Assembly: GCA_014281115.1 (NCBI GenBank)
Contig: JACONQ010000010.1
Location: 186,001 to 250,000 of the forward strand
DNA length: 64,000 bases
Direction of reading: 5' to 3'
Origin: Laburnicola sp. R22_1
Lineage: Eukaryota > Ascomycota > Dothideomycetes > Pleosporales > Didymosphaeriaceae
The notes under the pieces were generated by a model that saw only the letters and a program-made list of their open reading frames with translations, was not told the origin of the DNA and searched no databases. The number at the start of each line of letters is the position of its first letter. Positions within the stretch are counted from its first letter, which is position 1. Both the position numbers and the translations under genes were made by a program. This document shows, in pieces, positions 1 through 10,282 of this stretch.

Positions 1-1
1 G

Positions 2-337
2 AAGAAGAAGGGGGGTGAGGATAAGGATGGAGAGGGGAGGAATGCGGGGAGGAATGCGGGGGAAGCGGAGAGGGAGAGGAGGAGGCTGTTTTTTGAGAAG
101 AAGGAAGAAAGGGATAGGGCGAATGCGGAGCATATTCGTCGGGTGGAGGAGAAACAGAGGGGAAAAGCCAAGGCGGAGGCTGAGAGGAAGGAAGGTGGGG
201 AGGAGGCTGGGGAGATGGAGAGGGAGGAGTCTGGGGATGGGGATGTGTTGGATGATCTTTTTGATGATGATGATGGGGAGATGGAGGGGAAGTTTGCTAG
301 GGATGGGTTGGACGATCTTTTTGATGATGATGCCTAA
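2..337 (+). CDS. 3' end of an acidic/charged protein gene (partial)
   Basis: The reading frame is open from the window edge to a TAA at 335-337, so this is the C-terminal part of a gene that starts outside the window. The visible 111 residues are highly charged: a Lys/Gly/Glu-rich start, a Glu/Arg/Lys helix-like stretch (ERERRR, FFEKKEERDRANAEHIRRVEEKQ), then an acidic tail with two copies of the motif LDDLFDDD separated by 16 residues. The duplicated LDDLFDDD is the most distinctive element; such short acidic-aromatic tails occur in nuclear and RNA-processing proteins, but I do not recognise the family. Coding status rests on the open frame and biased composition only. Confidence 0.5.
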   Translation, partial: KKKGGEDKDGEGRNAGRNAGEAERERRRLFFEKKEERDRANAEHIRRVEEKQRGKAKAEAERKEGGEEAGEMEREESGDGDVLDDLFDDDDGEMEGKFARDGLDDLFDDDA

Positions 338-560
338 GGGCGAGATGATGTATAGCTAGAATGTTACAATGGTATGATTCGTACAACATGGAATATGCCA
401 GAATAGCTTCTGAGCTCAAACATCCTTTGTTCACTGTACACATAATGCTTTGTTTACTATTACGCACCCAACCTTGGATAGGAAATAAACCACACATGTC
501 GAAAACCCTGAAAGCCGCCCAAGAACCATGAACGATACCACACCACCACGTCCACCCCCC

Positions 561-1971
561 TCACTTCTTCTTCGAGAACTTATTCGGCGTGAGCTTGTAC
601 CGGTTAAGCGGCGGCCCAGATACCGGTTTCCTCGCCTTGGCCGGCTCAGACTTTTCCACGCGAGACGTGCCAGCGACGCCCTTCTTCTTCTCATCTCTGA
701 CCTCTAGCGCTGCGCTGGCTCGGGATCGCGGGGGAGTTTCAACGCGCTTTGTGGGCGGCGCCATCTGTGCACTCGCTGCCTCAGCCAGGCTGCGCTTTTT
801 CGAGACAGTGGCGCTACTATTGTCTCGCTGGGTGCGGACAGCCTTGGATGGTGCAGCGGTGGAATCCTTGCGGGTGGAAGATGCGTGCGCCTTGCGAGGA
901 GCAGCTGCCTTGTTCGCTGCAACAGCCCAGCTCGACTCCTTCATACCCCCATCGCCGTCTATGTTCACCACATCCCGCCCACCATCTCCACCACTCTTCC
1001 TATCCCTCTTCCTCACAAGCACAGACTACTTCTCGCGTATGAACTTGATCTTCTCCCCAGTCGCGCCCTTCTCAAACCGGAAGTGCTTCGTAGACCCATG
1101 TCTAGGCATCGGCCGCTGGAGTTTCGCATCATACCTAAAGTCCCGCGGAAGCGCATGCATCATTTCTCCGCTCCTGACGACGCGGGCGAACATGAGCTGT
1201 GTGATGGAGAGTTTTCCGCTGCCGATGTTGAACGAGTCAGGGTTGTGCGGGTTGCGGGCGATTAGGTGGATTGGGCGGGTGACGCAGACTTCTGCGGGGC
1301 TGGTCTTCGGGTTCACGTTGTTCTGGAATAGTGCATCTGGTGGTTAGTACGGTATGGAGGGAGATGTGCTTGCCAGCCATGTAGCGGGCGACGTGACTTA
1401 CGAACGATTGGAGGAACTCGAGATGGCGCGCGTCGATGGTAGGGTCCCCGGTTCCCACGTGCCGTCTACTGTAGCCCAGCGTGGGCTTGTAGTTCTTCTT
1501 GAGCTTCTCCATTCTGGACTTGAAGGCCTTGCTGTCCGTCGCTTGGTGGAGACTCAGGGCTGGATTGGCCTTCATTGTGCGCTTTATTTTTTTGATGTAC
1601 TGCAGCGCCCCGATTGATTCCTCGCCCATTACTTTTTCTGGCTTCTCGCGCAAAAGTTTGCGGATGATGAGCGCCTGTGCTTCTTTGGGCACACTGGCCC
1701 TGGCAAAGCGCTTCTTGAGCTGCTCGCGGCTCACCCTGCGACGCTTCGGGTACTCCTTGATGTAGGGGGCGTCGAGGTCGAAGTCGCTCGCGGCGTCGAC
1801 AGCTTTACGCTTCTTGCATGCTTTGGCGGTATTGGAGCCGGTGCCGCGGTCATTCTTCTCTGCCCTCTCGACGTTATCGGACTCCTCACTCTTCTGCCGC
1901 TTGCGCTTGTTCTCGACTTCGGATGCGGAAATGTTGCCAGCCTTGCGCTTCAGGCCTCGAACCAGCACCAT
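561..1971 (-). CDS. Unrecognised basic protein, intron-containing, with an in-frame TAG
   Basis: Exon 1 is 1402-1971 (ATG at 1971, MVLVRGLKRKAG). Exon 2 begins at 1322 after an intron at 1323-1401 with a GTAAGT donor, a CTAAC branch motif and a TTCCAG acceptor; the junction is phase 0. The product is lysine/arginine-rich, with KKRK clusters near the N-terminus and a well-structured-looking block (YIKEYPKRRRVSREQLKKRF, later RYDAKLQRPMPRHGS). Translation meets TAG at 1026-1028 after FIREK, giving about 287 residues. The same frame then stays open to 561 for 154 more codons of protein-like basic sequence ending LNRYKLTPNKFSKKK. I annotate the whole span because the downstream part has no promoter-sized gap; it could be readthrough, a nonsense mutation or an unseen intron. 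Likely nuclear from composition; function unknown. Confidence 0.55.
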
Positions 1972-2712
1972 TGTGACACGAGAATCTGACGTTGATGTGA
2001 GGTTGTGATTGTGGTGGAACGTGGCAATCAAAGACGTACCGAAAGCGGTAGAGGATGTGTGAGTGGCGTATGGTATAGTTGTAGCCGTGCCTCAATTTGA
2101 GCTGCTCCACCAGATTTGTCGGGACGAGTTGAACTTGAAGGTACAGTTGTGAGCTCTGAGGGTGGGCAGCCGAGTCGTGGCACATATAGTGTGTAGACGC
2201 CAACGGTGAATGTATTGATCCGGCAGCGTCGCCCTCCCGGCACCTTGGCGCATTAAGACTGGCTAAGTCACACCTGCTCTTCTTAGCCGCGTGCTGTGAA
2301 AGTACATGCCGTGGGAGGAAGGTGGAGTCGGTCTAAACGCTACCTACGTTGGTACGCTAAGTACGTAGCAAGCGACTGAGAACATAACGTCGGGTCCTGA
2401 TATCTCCACACTTGCACTCGATTTCATGGGATAAAAGATGTACTTGAACGCCTAGATATCAAGAATTTATCATCTACACAAGCCTATCACAAGCAGATAA
2501 TTAACCTCAAAGTCAATACGCCTCATCTACACAAAAAACACATCTAAAATTCAAACAACTAAACTACACAACACTCACCCCACCCCTCACAGCCTCCTCC
2601 CCTTCCCCCTCCCCTCCCCATAAATCTCCCCTTCCCCCCCCTCCCTCTTCCTCTTCCCCACACCCCTAACCCCAACCCCCTTAGCTCCCTCAGCTCCCTC
2701 ACAAACCTCCCC
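1972..2712. other. Intergenic region with purine/pyrimidine-biased tract
   Basis: No gene is seen. The stretch lies upstream of the gene on 561-1971 and downstream of the gene ending at 2713. From about 2570 the plus strand becomes almost pure C/T (many CCCCTCC and CCTTCC runs) and this bias continues into the 3' end of the neighbouring gene, where it encodes its Gly/Glu/Val-rich tail. Confidence 0.6.
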
Positions 2713-3312
2713 TCACCCTCCAACTTCGTCAACTTCGTGAACTTCGTCACCTTCCCCTTCCCCCACCCCGCCCCCGCCCCCATCCTCCTCATCACTCTCA
2801 AACCCCTTCAACCGCGCAGGCTGATAAAACCGCGTCCCCCTTACAATCATCTTCTCGTGGAACTTGGGCGGCACATTGTCCATGATCTCGGGTACTTGGT
2901 CCTGCTTTAGCGCGTGGGCGGCGGCCGTGGCGGCGCGCAGTTTGGCGATCGCGGCGTCGGCGGAGGTGCGTCGGGGTGCTGTTGCTGCGGCTGGAGCTGG
3001 AGCTGGGGTTTGAGATTTTGGGTTTGGTTTGGACTTTGTTGCTGGTGGGAGGGTGTTGGGCTGGGTCTTGGGACTGGGATTGGGATTGGGGTTGGCGGCG
3101 ACGCGGGCGGCTTGGGTTGCGGAGCCGCGGACGTCCCCGCGGACGCCCATGCGGACATCTGTGCGGAGGATGGAGGGCTGGGGTTTTCTGCGGCGGGGGA
3201 GGGGCGTTTTTGGCGTGGTTGTTGGCGGTTGGGGTGCTGGTGGTGTTGGTGCGGGTTTGCTGGCGGTGGGGGAATTCTTTTTGGGGGACGTAGGTGCTTC
3301 TTGTTGAGACAT
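2713..3312 (-). CDS. Unrecognised Pro/Ala-rich disordered protein with conserved-looking core
   Basis: A single open frame of 199 codons starts with ATG at 3312 (MSQQEAPTSPKK). The first 110 residues are Pro/Thr/Asn-rich low complexity, with a basic patch (PRRRKPQPSILRTDVRMGVRGD). Residues about 115-165 are more ordered: SADAAIAKLRAATAAAHALK followed by VPEIMDNVPPKFHEKMIVRGTRFYQPARLKGF, which I take as the functional core. The tail is acidic/Gly-rich (DEEDGGGGGVGEGEGDE). No family is recognised. Its upstream region holds an unusual cluster of CTTTGT motifs. Confidence 0.5.
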   Translation of the reverse strand: MSQQEAPTSPKKNSPTASKPAPTPPAPQPPTTTPKTPLPRRRKPQPSILRTDVRMGVRGDVRGSATQAARVAANPNPNPSPKTQPNTLPPATKSKPNPKSQTPAPAPAAATAPRRTSADAAIAKLRAATAAAHALKQDQVPEIMDNVPPKFHEKMIVRGTRFYQPARLKGFESDEEDGGGGGVGEGEGDEVHEVDEVGG

Positions 3313-3445
3313 TTTGGAGGTATATTGATGCTTGGGCGCTGCGAATGATGAAGATGATGATGGTGTTCAAGTCGATACTCTGCCGGCTTTTGTAACCGAC
3401 GAGCAAGCCCCAACGATATTCATAGCCTTGTGCAAGGTTGAGGCT

Positions 3446-3573
3446 TCTTTGTCGCCTTTGTTGGCGTTAGGCAGGTCTTTGTCCATCGTTCCTGAGACAA
3501 CGCCTTGTTTGAGGCGGTCTTTGTCTGATTGTCCTCCAACAAAGTCGCTATTTCCGGAATGGGTGGAACAAAG
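3446..3573. promoter_or_regulatory. Cluster of six CTTTGT/ACAAAG hexamers upstream of the 2713-3312 gene
   Basis: CTTTGT occurs at 3447, 3456, 3477 and 3519, and its complement ACAAAG at 3539 and 3568, six hits in 127 bp. CTTTGT/ACAAAG is the core recognised by HMG-box factors of the SOX/Ste11/MAT type. The cluster lies 135-260 bp before the ATG at 3312. Binding is inference; the motif count is directly visible. Confidence 0.35.
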
Positions 3574-3984
3574 CTCAGCAGATGCGCGAACGTCTGGACG
3601 GTAAAGGTGAAAAGTGGCGCATAGTTAATGGTGGTGAATCAACAGTGCCTGTAGCTTGTTCGCACGCCAGCGAAACATTCATCAAACTAATCGTTAGAAG
3701 CTCTGCCAAATGCTCCGAGCGGGAATGTAAGTCGCTGGGCCGAAGAAATACGTCAGTAGTATGACGGCTCTCAGGAAGTTGGACATGGGGGATAGATTAT
3801 TCGATAGACGCTGATCCGTCCATGATACTGTATTTTCATTTGCCGTATTGGCGCAGGCCAACCCCATGTCAAGCCTCCATTCTCGTGTGTGTTATCCATA
3901 TCTTTCCCTATATACCAACATGTCGCGTTCCTCCTATCCCATTGTCGTCGCCGGGTATCGCATCCCCGTCGCAGGGCCGGCCAT

Positions 3985-4502
3985 CTACAGCTCGTCCTTG
4001 CTCACGCCATCAATGGACACAAGCTCCGTCTCGAAAACTGCAAGAGGATATCAGCACACGCCCCCAGCCGCCGTCGCCCCACACGATACGTACTCAGCAC
4101 ACTGTTGGGCGGGATGGGCCCGGCGCCGCGCGAGCCGTAGGCCCAGTCGGGCTGGATGGTCAGCTTGCGCTTCTCGCCGGGGCACATGTCGAGCAGGCCC
4201 TCGTCCCAGCCCTTGATGACCTGGCCGTTGCCGACGGTGAAGCCGAGCGGCTGCCCGCGGTTGTACGAGGCGTCGAACTCGCTGCCGTCGCTCTCGAGCG
4301 TGCCGCGGTAGTGCACCTGGATGCCGTCGCCGCGCTGGGTCGGGCGGCTGCACTCGACCTTGTTGGTGACTTCCGTCTTGAGGTGCTGGCCATATGTTAG
4401 CTAATTCGGCTCGTCGGTGGCGGGGCGGGGCGCTCATACGTCGTTGTTGATGATGTCAGCGATGGCGGCCGTGGCCAGGGCGAGCAGGACGGCGACCTTC
4501 AT
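3985..4502 (-). CDS. FPR2: FKBP-type peptidyl-prolyl cis-trans isomerase, ER lumenal (FKBP2-like)
   Basis: Three exons: 4440-4502, 4094-4385 and 3985-4037 (introns 4386-4439 and 4038-4093), coding for 135 residues. The N-terminus [15 protein letters not shown] is a signal peptide. The core has the FKBP hallmarks [42 protein letters not shown] and WAYGSRGAG, with the aromatic and Asp residues of the rapamycin/proline pocket (Y, D, F, V-I, W, Y). The last exon codes [16 protein letters not shown], so the protein ends in KDEL, an ER-retrieval signal. Known role of the family: catalysing prolyl isomerisation during folding in the ER lumen; FK506-sensitive. Length and layout match FKBP2/Fpr2. The splice choice is fixed by frame: the retention signal appears only when the 56-bp second intron is removed. 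Confidence 0.93.
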
Positions 4503-6041
4503 GGCGGTGGCTGTTGGGGTGGAGAGGAGGAAGAGTCAAGGAGGAAGACTTGGGGTGGGTTGGAAGAAGCAGAGAAGCGCAATGGGCGTGGGCGTCGTCT
4601 CAATGGCGTTCGCTGGCCTTTGTCGCCTGCAGGGTCCCTTGCAGCCGCCGCGTGTGGGGGACGTGCGCCAAGCCGGAAACGTGGCCCCAACCCCACCATC
4701 GAGCCTTTCACTGGCGGTCAGTGCTCCATGCGACGGCCCCTTTCCATTCTGGGTTGTGCACTCAGTCCACCTATTGCGCTTGCTGCCCTCGCGATCTTTG
4801 CTTCTTGATATGTTCGCCGCGTACGTTTCAGTCCATCATTTAGTGCAGACCTTAGTCTTGCCATAAACAACTCCTCAAGTGCTGTAAGAGTTGTACCACG
4901 TTGCTCAGTTTGTAAACACTCGGGATCATGGGCTTTGCACTCATTGTCGCCTCTTATTACTCAGGTATTGCTCTCCGACCCTGCCAATAAGCAAACATCG
5001 CACGTCGCCAAACTCACGCCATCAGCAAAGCGTACTGTGCACTAACCAACCCAAACCCGACGATTGCATCCCGATTCCCATCTAGTACAACGTAAATTTC
5101 TCTACTCTAAACAATTGCTCCCAGCCATCCAACCCCCAAGCAACAATCACGTTTGAGCACTCGGCAAGCATCAACAAGCAGGTAGAGATGGATATAAAAG
5201 CCATACCACGCAGGCGCTGAGTTATAATCTTTACACCTCATGTCTATATTTGCATCGCAGCTCTTTCTTGCGTGGCGCCTGGGCCGTTGTTCTTACTACC
5301 CCAGGAACGGTCCAACGGACAGAGCCATGTTTATATCAGGCATCAATATACCACACAACCTTGATTCCTGGGTCCTATATACGTCTTCCACACCAATTAT
5401 CTGTCTAGAAAAATAAGTAAAGGCGGGTATACATGCTCTCTGCCCCCGAGGATCCCAATCCAACCGCCAGTCCAGTCCAATAAAAGGAGAGGGAACCCCC
5501 GAATTGGAATCCCACCGCGGAATCACTGGAGAAATATTGTCACAGCCGTGCGTGGGATACCATAGGTAACCGGCAAACAACTCATCTATGTTGTGTCGAC
5601 TTTTCTCGGTGCCATTACCGCTATGTTTTCCGTCTTTGCGTCTTTCACTCTTTCACTGCTCGTCTTGCACAGGGGTGAAACACGATACACCGCCCGCGCC
5701 CGCGCCCGCCCAGGCACGCAGCCTGCGTGCAGGAGCCATGCGCCAAAAACATCTCCGAGGTATATAGATATGTTGCCCACGACGCTGCTGTTTTTCCCGC
5801 ACACGACAGGTGACTCGACCTCAACTACTGCACTATCTTGCATTGTTGAACTTGGCTCGACTTGACTTGACTCGACTCGATTGTTCGGACTTCATCGCTC
5901 CACTCATCGAGTGTAACTGCACTTTCGACTGGCATCTTTTCAACTCGACATAAGGCTAGTACTTTCTACTGTTTCCGGTGTGGTGTGTTGACTTTGTAGA
6001 TATCTGCATTTCTCCCAGCTGTTGCTAGTACGGTAGACACC
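4503..6041. other. Intergenic region between divergent genes
   Basis: This 1.5-kb stretch separates the FKBP gene (leftward) from the gene starting at 6042 (rightward) and should hold both promoters. I see no supported gene. Short features are a GC-rich CCCGCGCCCGCGCCCGCCC run near 5695-5715 and a TCGACTTGACTTGACTCGACTCGA pentamer-like run near 5858-5880. Confidence 0.5.
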
Positions 6042-7674
6042 ATGTCTTCCAACACCGCACTCCAAGCGCAAAAGGGAAAGCCTGCGTCACTATCTGCGGA
6101 CACCTCCAAGGCATCATCGAGCAAGACTCAACCGCCGCCTCCTCCCGCCTCCCGCTCACCCGCACTACGCGCCAACACCACCGCAGCGAAACTTGCCGCC
6201 ATGCATGAGAACCTGCACGACTCGCTCCTCCTCATCCGCGAGCTACACTCCCTCCAAGGCGACCGCGACATCAAGCATGAGGTGCTTGTCGAGAGGCTGG
6301 CGGACGGACTTGAGGACAGGAAGGCGTTGGCCGCTTATCGGGGTCTGTTGGCGGAGGTGGCTGATAAGACCAATGGAGAAGTGGAGCGAAAGGAGAATAA
6401 GGTATGTGTTTCCTGTTGGGTTTGTTGTGGGGCGAGTATGCTAACGCGTGGGATGTTTACAGGGTGCTTCGTCGAAGGAAGTTGCGACCCAAAAGAAGAA
6501 GATCACTCGCGCGGCTGCTAGCGCAGCATCCAACGCCGCGCCTGCCTTCGCAAAGCAAGCTAAGACGGGGCCCAAACTCGATGCCGCTCCGAAGTCTGGT
6601 CCGTCACAGCACAAAGACGTCCCGCGCCCAATTCAAGGACCCTCGGATTCAAAGCTGGATGTCCATCGCCCTGCTTTCCTGCAACCCACGACGTCGTCAA
6701 AGAACAAGATAAGGTCTAGGCGCGTTGCGGTCGACCCAAAGACGGAGAAGATTGTTGGGAAGCCAGTGCCGCTTACCAGCGAGGCTCAACAGGATGCTGC
6801 TGCCGTTGGAAAGGCAGCGAAATCTGCTGGTGAGAAGAACACGACGGCTCAGCAGTCCGAGGGCACGATTCGGCCCGCAAAGAGGCGGCTTGAAACCGAC
6901 GAGTCGTCGGTTTCGAAAGAAGGCACCAAGGATGAGAGGGTTGTCAAGAAGCTCAAGACGGCGTCCAACTCGCCTCCTAGGGATCCTTCTCCGGCTTTGG
7001 AGAGGATTGCCCAGCCCAGCGGAGAGTCGCGCTCTGAGACTGAGGCGGTCAAAGTGTTGGAGGAGAAGGAGAAGAAGGGGAAGAAAGAGCATGAAGGGAA
7101 TCAGCAAGCGCTGACATCTTCCTCTGTTCGAGAAGAGGGCACTGATGTGCCTTCGACCTCCACGAAAGCTTCACCCACCATTGGCGAAGCGGACACCAAA
7201 GACGCTGGCGAGACATCCAGCACACCCGCTCCAGGACCAACTACAGACCAACCCACCTCCCGCCCATCAACGAAGTCGAAATCCCACCACCACCGCCGCC
7301 CCAAAGAAGGCGACAAAGGCGTCGCCACCACATGCATCAACCGCGACTACGAACCCGAGTCGGTGCAAGAGGAACTAGCCAAATACGGCAGTGAGCACGA
7401 CTCCGACGCGTCGACCGAGGATGATGGATGGCTTGAGAAGTATTCAAAGCCACGGAGACGGAATGCAGGTTCGGGCAAGAAGCCCGAGGAGAGCGCTGTC
7501 GGTGGTGAGAAGAAAGAAACCACTCCGCCGACCGCCGCGTCTCCGGGAAAGCGTAAGCGCGGCGAGGAAGATGGTGCCAGGGATGGAGATGAGCAGAAGA
7601 AGAAGGAGAGGAAGCCGTTGAAGAAGCGGGTGAAGCACGATCACCCCCTCTATGGCTTGCGTTCAGGGAGGTAA
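6042..7674 (+). CDS. Unrecognised lysine/serine-rich nuclear-type protein
   Basis: Two exons, 6042-6401 and 6463-7674, joined across a 61-bp intron (GTATGT donor, GCTAAC branch, TTTACAG acceptor, phase 0), give 523 residues. Residues about 45-115 form a helical, probably folded region (NTTAAKLAAMHENLHDSLLL, then DIKHEVLVERLADGLEDRKAL). The rest is disordered and rich in Lys, Glu, Ser, Thr and Pro, with several candidate nuclear localisation signals (PAKRRLE, GKRKRGEE, LKKRVKHD). A distinctive motif NRDYEPESVQEELAKYGSEHD lies near residue 425, and the C-terminus is HPLYGLRSGR. I do not recognise the family; nuclear location is inferred from the basic clusters. Confidence 0.65.
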
Positions 7675-7832
7675 TCCCACGACCCTCCATCAAAGTGAGA
7701 CCTTACCTAGGTCCCCTATCCCCCCCAAAAAAATGCTATAATTTATCATACCAAGTTCAACTTCAAGTCCAAACATTGTGCAAAGCAAGACTGCCGTTCC
7801 CGCTATTAGACCCGTGATTCCAAACTATTAAG

Positions 7833-8650
7833 CGAAACTCCCTATTCCAGCAATTTTCTCACCCGTCGATGACGGTGGATCCCAACTCCGCCCACGTGTT
7901 GGGTGCGCAATTAAAATTGCCTGTTTTGGCACTTTTGTTCTTAACCTTAACCGTTGATTACGCATGCACTCCACCTTCGCCCACACCTACGCGTCGCTTT
8001 TAAAACTGCCTATTTTGGCACTTTTTTAAGAGTAAGGTTCCGTAGTGTCGAATACGGTGGAGTATTACTCCCAGTGGCCGCGCAATTAATGCAAAAGCAA
8101 TGTTCCAAACCGTACTTTTGCCACAGTGGGTACGCGCAATCGAATTGAAACTGCCTATTTTAGGCATTTTGGAAAAGTAACATTCCGAAGTGTCGAATAC
8201 GGTGGAGTATTACTCCTGCCCAACCCCGCCCACACCTACGGGTTGCCTGTTGAAACTTCCTATTTCGGCACTTTGTCAATGTCGTGGTCTCTGGCGCGTA
8301 ATGAAAACTGCCTGTTTCGGCAATTGTGTAAAAGCGTTGATTACGGGGGAGTTGTACTCCCGCCTAGCGCGGTAGGTGCGCTCAGTTGAAACTGCCTAAT
8401 TCGGCAGTCGTGTAAAAGTGTTGATTACGGTGGAACCTTACTTTTGCCCAATGCACAATTAAAACTGCCTATTTCGGCAATTGTGTAGAAGCGTTGATCA
8501 CAGTGGACTCCTACTCTTACTCCCGCCCGGCCCAGCGCGGTAGGTGCGCGCGATCGAAACTGCCTAATTCGGCATTTTCCCAAAAGTAACGTTCATAACC
8601 GTTGATCGCAGTGGACTCTTACGTCTGCCCACTGCGGCCCGTGCACGATG
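7833..8650. repeat. Degenerate tandem array of about nine 52-145-bp units
   Basis: A unit starting GAAACTGCCTATTTCGGCA recurs with its starts at 7833, 7913, 8002, 8147, 8252, 8304, 8388, 8461 and 8556. Each opening contains TGCC-N6-GGCA, a small hairpin-forming inverted repeat. It is usually followed by a TTGTGTAAAAGCGTTGATTACGGTGGA-like block and then by GCCC...GTAGGTGCGC. Units vary by substitution and indels, so the array is old. It lies just 3' of the gene ending at 7674. No coding potential is evident. Confidence 0.8.
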
Positions 8651-9942
8651 CCCAAATGCATTCTTGATTGTGATGTCCATTCTAGAATCCCCATCTAATG
8701 CATCTATCTACGCACAGCACATTACACAAGCCCACATGCCCAAGCCACCACAACGCTACCGCTACAAGGTAAGAATCATCACCTTGCCGTCTCCCCTAAC
8801 CACCCCCACCCAGAGTATCACCTCCCCGTTGAAAAAAAGAACAAAAACAAAACTTTCCACCCATACGTATTAATCAACACTACCATCTCTTAAAACGCAA
8901 GCACCACGAAGCTTTCCACCCGTACGTATTTAACTGCGACGTATTTAGTAACTGAGGGTGCGGCACAAAGTTGGGGTGCGCTGCACGAAAGCCTCGACAG
9001 TTATGCCCGAGACCTAATTATAGGACAATATGAGCAAAGAACTAGGAGAAGCGGATGAGGTGTTTAAATGGAAGGACTTAATATAGAAGATTTGGCCATA
9101 TTTTCTAGGATCGGATTGATTTATCGTTTAACCGCGAACGGAGCGCCTGGGAAAGATACCTAGGTAAAGGATACAGATTCAACTGGGAGTTTAGGAGTTG
9201 TTGGCAATTACGTATGGTAACGCTGGGCTCTTGAAATCATAGGCGTTTTCGACTAGGTATCTACAGATATGTGGATTCATGTATAAGGGTCCATCCGTAG
9301 AACTAGCACTGTGTGACAAGACTGATACCACAGTAGCTTGGAGACTTACAGAGTGCATGTGACCAAATAATAGCCTGGTGACTTGCCGATACTGTAAATT
9401 ATTTTTACCCATCCTCCATCCGCAAACGGAGGATTCGCGTGCAAAGCTATAGGTGTTGCATGGGCTTGAAATTATCGGTCAACCGTTGCACGTGCATCGG
9501 TGTGATTATGTATCACGTGCTTAAGCACAAAACTTAGAACCCTGACCGTGGAGCCTTCTAATTCCAATAGTGAACTTACATCCCGCATCCCCTATGCTCT
9601 GTCTCCATGTTCTTAAACAAAGCTTAATGACTGATGCGACTCTGCATCAATGTCAGCATCACGAAAACTTATCGGCAGGCAGAAAATGCCGTCCTGCGGC
9701 CTTGGCATGAGTAATCCTCGGCAAGCCACTTGATTCTCCCGTCTGATAGGGCGTGTGGGCGTTTCCCAATAACCCCAGCAAGTTGTGCTCCCGTCCATGC
9801 TCGATGTGGCATGTTCATCTTCCGCGTTCTTTCTCCGCTGCAGGCGCGGGCTCTGCAGATGCCGAGTGCACGATGTCGCCTTCGCTCTGTTCCTTGTTGC
9901 AGATGCCTGCTGCGACGACTTTCTGCGTGACTCCGCTTCGAC
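8651..9942. other. Intergenic region upstream of the Zn2Cys6 pseudogene
   Basis: No gene, RNA or repeat that I can support. Open frames here are short and without recognisable motifs. Confidence 0.5.
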
Positions 9943-10282
9943 ATGGAAAATATTACAGCGTCGCTGAATTCGCCCACTAGGCGTTCGATTCGTCGCGTCG
10001 CTCTGGCATGCGTTCAATGCCGCTCAAGGAAGGTGCGTTGTGATGCGACACAACCTACTTGCAATCGGTGCCGTGCAGACGACAAGGAATGCGAGTACCA
10101 GAAATCACGTCGCGGTGGCCGGCCTCGAAGACCAATTGCTGCGCCCATCCAGATTGCGGTCGATGACCCTCCTTCAGAACATTCTACGGCCGGCTTTGCA
10201 TCAAGTACAGGGAGCAACTCTTCCGGGCAGGTGTCGACGGGAAGCTCCACCCGGACCATTTGCGATGGCTTGGAGTCAAGAA
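9943..10282 (+). pseudogene. Zn2Cys6 transcription factor pseudogene, 5' part (split by hAT element)
   Basis: The ATG at 9943 opens a frame with the fungal binuclear zinc cluster ALACVQCRSRKVRCD followed by QPTCNRCRADDKECEY, i.e. the six cysteines in the C-x2-C-x6-C ... C-x2-C-x6-C spacing, then a basic RRGGRPRRP linker. The family binds DNA as dimers at CGG half-sites and regulates metabolism or secondary-metabolite genes. The gene is interrupted at 10282/10283 by the hAT transposon. The frame runs a further 14 codons into transposon sequence before stopping at 10326. The remainder lies at 15511-16015. Confidence 0.85.
10275..10282. repeat. 8-bp target-site duplication GTCAAGAA (left copy)
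   Basis: Identical to 15503-15510 on the other side of the hAT element. Eight-base duplications are characteristic of hAT superfamily insertion. Confidence 0.9.

Noticed and set aside
2907..3413. His/Pro-rich frames overlapping the 2713-3312 gene
   Set aside because: Shadows of the gene in other frames produced by its low-complexity Pro/Ala codons.
7833..8650. CRISPR-like array
   Set aside because: Units are degenerate, spacing is irregular, there are no unique spacers of constant length, and the genome is fungal.
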